A DNA stretch of 64,000 nucleotides, taken from Phycisphaerales bacterium. GTDB taxonomy: Bacteria; Planctomycetota; Phycisphaerae; Phycisphaerales; SM1A02. The stretch lies in the NCBI GenBank assembly GCA_009692045.1, contig SIAA01000005.1, positions 1-64,000 on the forward strand, in the 5' to 3' direction. This document shows, one piece after another, positions 7,017-14,762 of the stretch. The notes under the pieces were generated by a model that was given only the letters and a program-made list of their open reading frames with translations, was not told where the DNA came from and did not search any database. The translations under genes and the position numbers were made by a program. Position 1 is the first letter of the stretch. Each line of letters opens with the position of its first letter.

Positions 7017-9781
7017 CGAGAAGCGGCTGAAGCGGTCGACTTAGTGCCTGCCCGCAGCAGCCCCGCGGCTGCCGCTACCTGCACCAGCGGCGACTGATCC
7101 CTAAGCAGCGGGCTCAAACGGGCTGCCGCTTGCGGCCCCCCAAGGGAGCCGAGGGTGGCGGCAGCCTGCGCCCGAATCATCGGATCGCGATCAGTAGCGG
7201 CACTCGAGGCGAACTCATAGACCTGAAGCAGTGGCCCGGAGCCGAGCTTGGCCAAGGCCGCAGCCGCAGCTAATCGAATCTCAACTGGTCGCGCCAGCGA
7301 ACCCGAAGCCTCGAGAATATTGTTGAGAATGCCGGCTGACTCTCTATCTCCGACTTCTCCGGCGATCTGGCATCCGAGTGCTATCAACTCGGCATGCTCT
7401 GCAGGCGCTAGAAGTGCTGCGCGGATGGGGTCACCCTGCGACTGGTCTCCCAGTTTGAAGAGCGCCTCGGCGCCCTGGAGCTCCACGATCTTGCTACGGA
7501 TGGGGTCGGGAGTGGCAATCGGCCGCCTCATCCCCTCACGAATGAGAACAATGGCCGAGGGGTTGCCCAACTCGCCCAGAATGATGAAAGCGTTCGCTCG
7601 CTGCGTGGGGTCGCTTCCGAGCACCATCGCCGCCAATGGAGACTGGTCGACTTTGCGCCCCATTCGAGTCAGGGCGAAGATGGCGGCGGCGCGTACCGAC
7701 GGATCAGGGTCGAGCAGCAAGGGCTCCACCAGCGGGATGAGCTTGGGATTCGCGGCTCTGCCACTCGCCATCGCTGCGACAAACCTCACACCTCGATTAG
7801 GACTGCCCAGCGATCGAGGCACGATGAGAGTGAATAGTTCCGGACGAACGGCAAGAGCCTCCAAAGCGTGAGCCCGCAGAAGTTCGTCGCTTCCTGTCGC
7901 GGCCTGGCGCAGCAGATCAATGGCGAGGTCATCTTCGCCAAGAGTCGTGGGAGCATCCAGCGGCGCCTCTCTAGTTGCTGCTAATGCAGTTGGTGCTAGT
8001 GGCTGCAAGCTTCGCTCGCGCGTACTCCACTCCGTGCCCGCGATCGAGTTGGGGAGCTGGGACTTAGAGGCATTCTGCGGCGCTGGAGTCGGCTTGGTGG
8101 TCTGCCCTTGGCGCCGCCACGAACATCCAGTCAGCGTCAGCACTAAACATAATGGGATCAGCAGCTGCGGTGACATGCGCGCCCTTCTGCGAAAACCTAA
8201 GATGGCGCAACTGAGTGCCATTAGCGGAGATGTTACATCACCGATCCGCGCAAAGAGCGGCACTTGGTCGCTGATCGACACTTGGGTGAGCATGCAGGTT
8301 TCAGTTCGTGGCGGCGCGATAGTGGATTCTCGCCCCCACGCATCCGTGCAGGAACTAGTGCCGGTGTTTACCACACGCACCATGGGTGTTCGCAACTCAA
8401 TACAACGCCAGCGGGCGACCTGCTGGTGCTGGGCTCGACCCGCATCAAATGCCCCAAACCAGCCGTCATTACTCAAGTTGATCATGACATCCGCCGCTCG
8501 CTGAGCATTTTGAAAACACATCGACCGGCAAACCTCGGCGACCGTGTCCTCAAAGCAGATTGGAGTTGCAACTCGGATGCCCCCGACTTGCAGGCGAACC
8601 GGTTGGGCTCCGGTATCAAGATCGAACTTCATCCCCTTGGCACCGAAGTCGAGCAAGGTGCTCTCCAACCAATCCCAGTTGGAAATGTAAGGCATGGTTT
8701 CGCCGAACGGAGTCAGAAACAGCTTGTCGGCACGAGCGCGAACCAGACCGTCGTCGATCAAGTAGGCACTGTTGAAGTGCTCGGACCATTCCCAGTTCCC
8801 GTCGCGCTCTGTGAGTCCTAGGTAGGCGGGGCTGCCCACAATCAGGGGGACACCGAGCGACTGCTGCAGGTTTATGGCGGCGTTAGCGAAGCGATCCCCT
8901 GGCCACCAGCCACCACTATTCAATGTTTGGAGAGCTTCTGGCTCGAGGCCGAATCCAGGGAGCATGGTTTCCGGCCAGACAACTACCTGCGCGGGCGTAC
9001 CTGCCTGCCTCGCCTCCACCGCGGCTCGAATCGTCATGTCAATAAAGTGAGAGACATCCCGTTCTTGATCTACCGGCCGCCAGCCGATCTTGTTGTCAGT
9101 TCGCAGGTTGGTCTGAACTGCAAGAACGCGCAAGGTCGAGGTCTCGCGCTTCAGCTTCGCCTCTTCCCAGAAGCCGATCGCCAGGCATACCTGCACCAAT
9201 GCCGCTGCAATCAGGACTCCGCGGCGCCATTCAAGTGGGCGCTCGCTGCTCTGGAACATCACATCTGAGATGCCTCCCGCGACTGCACCCACAATGATCG
9301 TGCCCCACACCGCTCCTAGGTGTTCGGCGCCCTGCGCCAGTAACGGCCACTCGATTAGCGGGGTTCCCGCAAAGAACCAGGGATATCCATCCAATACCAC
9401 TCGGCCTCTGAGCCACTCCATACTGGCGAGTGTGAGCGGCAAGATGATCGCAGCCGGAAGATTGGTGCGAGTCCGCAGCCGTGCCAGCAGCCAGAGAGTG
9501 GCCGGCGTCCACAGTGCCAGATAAAGGCAAAGCGAGGGATACCCGGCTGCCGTAACTAAAGCGACCCACTGCTCCAGAAACAACCATGCTGCGAAGAAGG
9601 CTACGAAACTGGCAATCCACCTTTGACGGTGCGGCATGTAGGCAAGGCGCACCAAGGGAATCGGCGCCACGAATGCCAACCACCACAGGCCGATGGGAGG
9701 AAATGACGCGGCAAACAAGAGAGCGCCGCAGATCGCGGTACCCCAGACTTCACAGGCACTCGGCGGCTTACTTCCCTGCAT
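7013..9781 (-). CDS. lnt: apolipoprotein N-acyltransferase fused in frame to a HEAT-repeat lipoprotein
   Basis: 922 residues in one open frame. Residues 1-530 are Lnt: multiple N-terminal membrane helices, then the nitrilase-like domain with the expected catalytic triad, E271 (WPETMLPG), K353 (ADKLFLTPFGE) and C409 (TPICFED). Lnt transfers the third acyl chain to lipoproteins in the inner membrane. At residue 536 a new lipoprotein signal begins, MSPQLLIPLCLVLTLTGC, followed by a Pro/Ala-rich linker and HEAT-like helical repeats to the C-terminus. AGAAGG lies about 6-8 nt upstream of the internal ATG (8176), so the lipoprotein may also be made from its own start. Ordinary Lnt ends near residue 530. 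The gene start overlaps the accD end by 14 bp. Confidence 0.85.
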   Translation of the reverse strand: MQGSKPPSACEVWGTAICGALLFAASFPPIGLWWLAFVAPIPLVRLAYMPHRQRWIASFVAFFAAWLFLEQWVALVTAAGYPSLCLYLALWTPATLWLLARLRTRTNLPAAIILPLTLASMEWLRGRVVLDGYPWFFAGTPLIEWPLLAQGAEHLGAVWGTIIVGAVAGGISDVMFQSSERPLEWRRGVLIAAALVQVCLAIGFWEEAKLKRETSTLRVLAVQTNLRTDNKIGWRPVDQERDVSHFIDMTIRAAVEARQAGTPAQVVVWPETMLPGFGLEPEALQTLNSGGWWPGDRFANAAINLQQSLGVPLIVGSPAYLGLTERDGNWEWSEHFNSAYLIDDGLVRARADKLFLTPFGETMPYISNWDWLESTLLDFGAKGMKFDLDTGAQPVRLQVGGIRVATPICFEDTVAEVCRSMCFQNAQRAADVMINLSNDGWFGAFDAGRAQHQQVARWRCIELRTPMVRVVNTGTSSCTDAWGRESTIAPPRTETCMLTQVSISDQVPLFARIGDVTSPLMALSCAILGFRRRARMSPQLLIPLCLVLTLTGCSWRRQGQTTKPTPAPQNASKSQLPNSIAGTEWSTRERSLQPLAPTALAATREAPLDAPTTLGEDDLAIDLLRQAATGSDELLRAHALEALAVRPELFTLIVPRSLGSPNRGVRFVAAMASGRAANPKLIPLVEPLLLDPDPSVRAAAIFALTRMGRKVDQSPLAAMVLGSDPTQRANAFIILGELGNPSAIVLIREGMRRPIATPDPIRSKIVELQGAEALFKLGDQSQGDPIRAALLAPAEHAELIALGCQIAGEVGDRESAGILNNILEASGSLARPVEIRLAAAAALAKLGSGPLLQVYEFASSAATDRDPMIRAQAAATLGSLGGPQAAARLSPLLRDQSPLVQVAAAAGLLRAGTKSTASAASR

Positions 9782-10604
9782 AATCGATCAGGCGGCTGAC
9801 TTCACTGCGAAGGTTGGAGCGATGCACGATGCGGTCAACGAATCCGGACTTCAGGAGAAACTCGCTCGTCTGAAAACCCTCGGGCAGATCCTGACGAATC
9901 GTCTGCTTGATCACTCGCGGCCCGGCGAACCCGATCAGCGCTCTCGGCTCAGCGAGGATCACATCGCCGAGCATGGCAAAACTTGCAGTTACACCCCCGG
10001 TGGTCGGATCAGATAGCACGGAAATGAACAAACCGCCAGCATCGTCAAAGCGCGCCAGTGCAGCACTGGTCTTGGCCATCTGCATCAAGGAGAATCCTGA
10101 CTCCTGCATACGCGCTCCACCCGAGCAGGCAACGACAACGAGCGGCAAGTCCAGTTCGGTGGCACGCCGGATTGCTGCTGCGAGTTTTTCTCCAACCACG
10201 CTTCCCATGGAGCCTGCTAGAAATGTGAAGTCCATGCAGCAGAGGATGGTGCGCCGACCCTTGATGAATGCCGCTCCCGTCTGAATGGCATCGTTCTCAC
10301 CCGTCAGTTTCTGGGCGGCAATGATGCGCTCGCGGTAGGGCTTGAGATCGACGAACTCCAGAGGATCCTGAGGGGTCACTGCCTCATTCATAGGTTCGAA
10401 TGTGTCGGGATCAGCCATCTGCAGCACGCGCTGCCGGCCTGAAATGCGCATGTGGTAGTCGCAGCGAGGGCACACGAACAGATTGGTCTCGAGCGCCTTG
10501 CGAAACAGGGTTTCCGAGCAGGCCTGGCACTGGGTCCAAAGACCATCAGGAACAGCGCGCTTAGTCGCAACCGCGTCGGCAGTATCCCAGCTTTGCTTGG
10601 CCAT
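9768..10604 (-). CDS. accD: acetyl-CoA carboxylase carboxyltransferase subunit beta
   Basis: 278 residues from the ATG at 10604. The N-terminal zinc finger (QCQACSETL...VCPRCDYHMR, two C-x2-C pairs) and the crotonase-fold core (CSGGARMQESGFSLMQMAKT, DPTTGGVTASFAMLGD) are both present. With AccA it transfers the carboxyl group from biotin to acetyl-CoA, the first step of fatty acid synthesis. The frame stays open 77 codons further upstream, but that part overlaps rpe and looks unlike AccD, so I chose the internal ATG. accA, accB and accC are not in this window. Confidence 0.95.
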   Translation of the reverse strand: MAKQSWDTADAVATKRAVPDGLWTQCQACSETLFRKALETNLFVCPRCDYHMRISGRQRVLQMADPDTFEPMNEAVTPQDPLEFVDLKPYRERIIAAQKLTGENDAIQTGAAFIKGRRTILCCMDFTFLAGSMGSVVGEKLAAAIRRATELDLPLVVVACSGGARMQESGFSLMQMAKTSAALARFDDAGGLFISVLSDPTTGGVTASFAMLGDVILAEPRALIGFAGPRVIKQTIRQDLPEGFQTSEFLLKSGFVDRIVHRSNLRSEVSRLIDYAGK

Positions 10605-10653
10605 TCTTGGTGCGAATCTTACCGCGTCCCAGTCAGGGAACAGCCAAGTCGAT

Positions 10654-11340
10654 TCACTTGGTTCCCCGCAGCCGCATCTGGGAGATGGCGAGGGCGCGGT
10701 TTGGCGCCCCAAAGAGCGCCGAGGCGGAAACCAGCACATCGCACCCGGCCTCGCGGCATGCCTGCGCGGTGATGGGCGAGACGCCGCCATCCATTTGCAG
10801 CCTTTGATCGGGGCGCAACAACTTGGACACAGCACGCACCTTGGGGAGCACTGCCGAAATAAACGCCTGCCCGGAATATCCTGGATGCACGCTCATCACC
10901 AGCACCAAATCGACCTGAGTCACATAGCGGCGAATGCGTGACACCGGCGTATCGGGATTGATTGCCAGGCCGACGCAACCACCTCGCGCATGAATGCGGT
11001 CGATCAGTTTTTGTGGTTTGGGCTGCGCCTCAATATGAAATGAAATACTGTCACACTCGGCATCGAGAAAGCGCTCGGCGTAGGTGCTGGGATCATCCAC
11101 CATCAAATGGACATCGAGAAATGCCCGAGGGAACCGCCTCCGCAGCGCTTGGCACACCACGGGTCCCATGGACAGGTTGGGAACGAAGTGGCCGTCCATC
11201 ACATCGATGTGCAGCAGATCGGCGCCCGCAGCGAGAGCTCTGGCGGCGTCTACGCCGAGTGCGGCAAAGTCGGCGGACAACACACTGGCCGCGATGAGCG
11301 GCCTACGCAGGCGGCGGCGAAAAAGATTGAGACGACTCAA
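10654..11340 (-). CDS. rpe: ribulose-phosphate 3-epimerase
   Basis: 228 residues with a TIM-barrel pattern: LIAASVLSADFAAL, LLHIDVMDGHFVPNLS (metal-binding H and D), FLDVHLMVDDP, VMSVHPGYSGQAF and QMDGGVS. It interconverts ribulose-5-phosphate and xylulose-5-phosphate in the pentose phosphate pathway, which links functionally to gnd and zwf at the other end of the window. Its start overlaps the stop of the upstream thioredoxin-like gene by 4 bp (ATGA). The usual length is about 220. Confidence 0.95.
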   Translation of the reverse strand: MSRLNLFRRRLRRPLIAASVLSADFAALGVDAARALAAGADLLHIDVMDGHFVPNLSMGPVVCQALRRRFPRAFLDVHLMVDDPSTYAERFLDAECDSISFHIEAQPKPQKLIDRIHARGGCVGLAINPDTPVSRIRRYVTQVDLVLVMSVHPGYSGQAFISAVLPKVRAVSKLLRPDQRLQMDGGVSPITAQACREAGCDVLVSASALFGAPNRALAISQMRLRGTK

Positions 11341-12437
11341 CCCTTGCTTCCGCCCGAAGGCAGACTTGCTGACGCATCGGGCTTGGCCGCGCTCTTGCCC
11401 GCCTGCTTATAGGCATCCAAGTCGCGTTTCAGCATGGGCTTTACATCCGGTGGCGCCATGCGCCAAGCCAGAGTCTGGGCCTCGATAGCCTGCGGAAGCT
11501 GACCCTTGGCCGCGTAAACGCTGGCAAGAGTCGAGTGAACCTCATAGTCCCCCTCCTGTGCCATCGACTCATACTTCTTGGCAGCAGTCAATGCACCATC
11601 AAAGTCATGCGCGGGCAGTTTGGGATCGGTAGCAAGCATCAGGGAAATCTCGCGCATGGCACCAGCGTCACCCGCTTCTTCGTACTTCTCCAGAATGCTC
11701 TTGAGATAGAGCTTGGCGCCTGCGGCATCCCTCTGATCCCGCTGCGTCATGGAGTATCGCTCCAGCGCCGCATCTAAAAACAACTTGGAGTTGAACTCGA
11801 CTGCTTGATCGTAGAACTTGCTGGCTTCGGCCCAGTTTTTTTCCTTGGCGCTGCGTCTTGCGGCAGCGACGATTGCCTCACCTTTGGGAGTCAGCTCGGG
11901 GTCATAACGGCCTCGAAGCGACCGTCGGATCACCATCTCCATTCGCTCGCCATCGGCACTGGGATGAGGGTTTCCGATAAACACAATCTTGCCGTCAGCG
12001 ACGATCACCGCGTGGGGGATGCCGCTGCCGCCGGTGGGGGTCATCAGTTTGCTCTTGGCATCCTTGGTCTTGTCGACGGCCACGAAGTAGGACATGGCGT
12101 CGCCCCGCTGATTCACGAAGGGCTCGACCTTGGCTCGCATCTCATCGGAGATGCCGACGACGACGAGCCCGCGAGACTTCAAGGACTTGTACATATCGTT
12201 GATGTGCGGGATTGATGCCTTGCATGGGGCGCACCAGGTAGCCCAGAACTCAAAGACGATCACCTTGCCGGAGTTGACCTGCCCATTGTCACCACGGATG
12301 AAGTCCAGATTGAAGTCGGTGACATTGGGGGCTGGCGACCCCAGTTTCAGCGCCTCCTGCCGAGCGGAGGCCAAGGGCGCCGCCAACAGGACACTCAACA
12401 TTGCGGTCGCTATAGCGATGGGACTGACTGCGCGCAT
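11337..12437 (-). CDS. secreted TlpA-like thioredoxin with a C-terminal helical domain
   Basis: 366 residues from the ATG at 12437, chosen because AAGGAGA lies about 8 nt upstream. An in-frame ATG at 12461 has no such site. Residues 1-26 are a signal peptide (…AAPLASA). A TlpA/ResA-like thioredoxin domain with the redox pair WCAPC follows, and it keeps a cis-Pro-type SGIPHAVIV loop. The last 190 residues are helical and TPR-like (YDQAVEF, KKYESMAQ, IEAQTLAWRMAPPDVK). The likely role is a periplasmic disulfide reductase or a related thiol function; the partner is unknown. Cys-rich proteins are encoded elsewhere in the window, but a link is speculative. Confidence 0.85.
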   Translation of the reverse strand: MRAVSPIAIATAMLSVLLAAPLASARQEALKLGSPAPNVTDFNLDFIRGDNGQVNSGKVIVFEFWATWCAPCKASIPHINDMYKSLKSRGLVVVGISDEMRAKVEPFVNQRGDAMSYFVAVDKTKDAKSKLMTPTGGSGIPHAVIVADGKIVFIGNPHPSADGERMEMVIRRSLRGRYDPELTPKGEAIVAAARRSAKEKNWAEASKFYDQAVEFNSKLFLDAALERYSMTQRDQRDAAGAKLYLKSILEKYEEAGDAGAMREISLMLATDPKLPAHDFDGALTAAKKYESMAQEGDYEVHSTLASVYAAKGQLPQAIEAQTLAWRMAPPDVKPMLKRDLDAYKQAGKSAAKPDASASLPSGGSKG

Positions 12438-12491
12438 GATCACTCTCCTTGAATGCCTCAATGATAGCGAGGTATCGAGGGCAGTCTCAAC

Positions 12492-13709
12492 TTAACCATC
12501 ATCAAGCACAGTGAAGGTATCAAATGCCCTGCCTTCGAGAAGTTCTAGGCTGGCGCCGCCACCGGTGGAGACATGGCTGAACTCTCCTGCCAAGCCCGCT
12601 TCCTCTACGGCGGCTGCAGAGTCACCTCCGCCAACCACACTGGTAGCGCCGCGCTTGGTGGCGCTGACAATGGCGCGAGCGAGAGCCATCGTTCCCTGAT
12701 CGAAGGGCTTGGTTTCGAACGCACCCATCGGTCCGTTCCACACGATGAGTTTTGCTCCGGCCACAATCTCGCTATAACGCTGCACGGTAGCGGCACCGAT
12801 GTCGAGTCCCATCCAGCCCTCGTCGATGGCGCCAGTGCAGTAGCGCAGCGGCGTGTGCGCCTCAAGTTTCTCTCCACATACATGGTCAATCGGCAGCTCT
12901 AAGGCAGTTCCTTGTCGCGATGCCAGTGCCAAGATTTCGGCTGCGGAACTCGCCATGTCCGACTGGATCATGCTGCGTCCGACGGCAATCCCCCTCGCGC
13001 TCAGCAGTGTGTAGGCCATCGCTCCTCCCACCAGAATCGTGTCCACCCGACCGATGAGGTTTCTAAGAGCCGCGAGCTTGTCAGAAACTTTTGCGCCCCC
13101 CACAATCGCCACGAAGGGATGGGAGGGACTATGAATGACGCCACTGAGGTACTGCACTTCTTTGGCAAGAAGAAGTCCAGCTACTCTCGGTTTGCCCGCC
13201 ATGGCGGCGGGAAGCGCGAACATGGAGGCATCATTTCGGTGCGAGCATCCGAAGGCGTCATTGCAGTAGATCTGGCCGCACACGGCGAGGGATGCAGCGA
13301 ATGCCGAGTCTCCTTGTTTCTCCCCTGGCTCGAAGCGCAAGTTTTCCAGCAACACCGCCTCTCCAGGACGCAGCGCCGTGACCGCAGCACGCGAGGCATC
13401 GTCAACGCAACTGTGCGAAGGGACGGTCACGGGCTTGCGCACCAAGACACCAAGAAGTTCGCTCAGTCGTCGCGCTACGGGAGCGAGGCTGAACTCGGGC
13501 TCGAATCCCTTGCCCTTAGGCCGACCGAGATGACTCGCGAGCACCAGCGAGCCTCCCCGCCGAAGGACGGACTCGATACTGGGAAGCGTCATGCGGATCC
13601 GCCGGTCATCTGCGATTGCGCCGGTAGCCGTAAACGGAACATTGAAGTCCGCACGCAGAAACACCCGCTTGCCGGAGACCTCTACATCCGCAATAGTGCG
13701 CTTTGCCAT
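12492..13709 (-). CDS. pgk: phosphoglycerate kinase
   Basis: 405 residues, full length. The N-terminus KRVFLRADFNVPF, the substrate-binding LASHLGRPKG and the nucleotide site VVGGGDSAAAVEEAG are all conserved. It makes ATP from 1,3-bisphosphoglycerate in glycolysis. It is divergent from miaA across a 91-bp gap. A TAGGCT hexamer lies 9 nt before the ATG (13719-13724, minus strand), and there is no Shine-Dalgarno, so a very short leader is possible. It is the first gene of the pgk-lnt run. Confidence 0.97.
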   Translation of the reverse strand: MAKRTIADVEVSGKRVFLRADFNVPFTATGAIADDRRIRMTLPSIESVLRRGGSLVLASHLGRPKGKGFEPEFSLAPVARRLSELLGVLVRKPVTVPSHSCVDDASRAAVTALRPGEAVLLENLRFEPGEKQGDSAFAASLAVCGQIYCNDAFGCSHRNDASMFALPAAMAGKPRVAGLLLAKEVQYLSGVIHSPSHPFVAIVGGAKVSDKLAALRNLIGRVDTILVGGAMAYTLLSARGIAVGRSMIQSDMASSAAEILALASRQGTALELPIDHVCGEKLEAHTPLRYCTGAIDEGWMGLDIGAATVQRYSEIVAGAKLIVWNGPMGAFETKPFDQGTMALARAIVSATKRGATSVVGGGDSAAAVEEAGLAGEFSHVSTGGGASLELLEGRAFDTFTVLDDG

Positions 13710-13800
13710 GGGGCAATCAGCCTACACCCCGCATTGTTGGACACGAGCACTTTGGGGCAGATGCCACCACCTGCGTGTGCCGGTGCTAGTGTTGCCCGCC

Positions 13801-14727
13801 ATGAGTGATGCGCGAGTAGTTCTGGTAGTTGGGCCGACGGCCTGCGGCAAGAGCGCCGCTGCCATGGAACTGGCTGCACTCACTGAGAGCGAGATCATCT
13901 GCGCCGACTCCATGCAGGTCTACACCGGCTTGGACATCGGAACTGCCAAGCCAAGCCTCGCCGATCGAGCGTCTGTCCCCCATCACTGCCTCGACATCGC
14001 CGACCCCTATTCATCTGGCTTCAGTGTGGAGGAGTGGCGCAAGCAAGCGGCGGCGGCCATCGAGGAGATCAACCACCGCGGGCACTTGGCCATCGTCGTG
14101 GGTGGCACCAACTTGTATGTGCGCGCCCTGACAGAGGGACTTTTCGCTGCTCCAGCTGCCAATCCAGAGTTGAGAGCCGAACTTGGTGAACTCTCGCAGT
14201 CAGCGCTCCGCGAGCGGTTGGCGCACCTCGATCCGGTGGCGATGGAACGAATTCATGCCAATGATGTGCGGCGCACGGTTCGCGCCATCGAAGTGGCAGA
14301 GACGACCGGAATGACTCTGAGCTCGCAGCAGACCCAGTGGAGCTCTGCCGGGTTGGAACTCCCCCAAGGCTGGCGGGTGCTGGGAATCGAATGCCCGAGC
14401 CCAACCAATGCCAGTCGCTCCAACGCCAGGGTTCATGCCATGATCACTGCCGGATTCGTGGCAGAGGTCACAACTCTTCTCAGCCGTGGCAGTCTGGGGC
14501 GTCAGGCTGCTGATGCCATCGGCTACCGCGAACTTACCGAGCATCTTGCTGGCTTGACGAGTCTTGAGGACGCGGTTGAAGCGATCAAGATTCGAACTCG
14601 TCGCTTGGCGAAGCAACAGCGCACTTGGCTGAAACGATTTCGACTCGCCCGAGATTCGCAGTGGTTTCAAGCCGAAACTGAGCCCGCCGCCGTTGCCAGG
14701 GCCTATCTCCGCAACCCCCAATCTTGA
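13801..14727 (+). CDS. miaA: tRNA dimethylallyltransferase
   Basis: 308 residues from the ATG at 13801. P-loop GPTACGKS is at 11-18, followed by ICADSMQVYTGLDIGTAKP (DSxQvY motif) and VVGGTNLYVRALTEGL. It adds the dimethylallyl group to A37 of tRNAs that read U-starting codons. The substrate comes from the MEP pathway, which is represented here by dxs and ispG. A TAGTGT hexamer lies 8 nt before the ATG and no Shine-Dalgarno is visible. Confidence 0.96.
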   Translation: MSDARVVLVVGPTACGKSAAAMELAALTESEIICADSMQVYTGLDIGTAKPSLADRASVPHHCLDIADPYSSGFSVEEWRKQAAAAIEEINHRGHLAIVVGGTNLYVRALTEGLFAAPAANPELRAELGELSQSALRERLAHLDPVAMERIHANDVRRTVRAIEVAETTGMTLSSQQTQWSSAGLELPQGWRVLGIECPSPTNASRSNARVHAMITAGFVAEVTTLLSRGSLGRQAADAIGYRELTEHLAGLTSLEDAVEAIKIRTRRLAKQQRTWLKRFRLARDSQWFQAETEPAAVARAYLRNPQS

Positions 14728-14752
14728 CGAAAGACTCTATTTCGTAGATAGT
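14724..14752 (+). promoter_or_regulatory. promoter for topA
   Basis: TTGACG (14724-14729), a 17-bp spacer and GATAGT (14747-14752). The -35 box overlaps the miaA stop. The -10 box ends 10 nt before the topA ATG, so the transcript leader would be only a few bases. This agrees with the other short-leader genes in the window. Confidence 0.45.
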
Positions 14753-14762
14753 CCCGCCGCTG

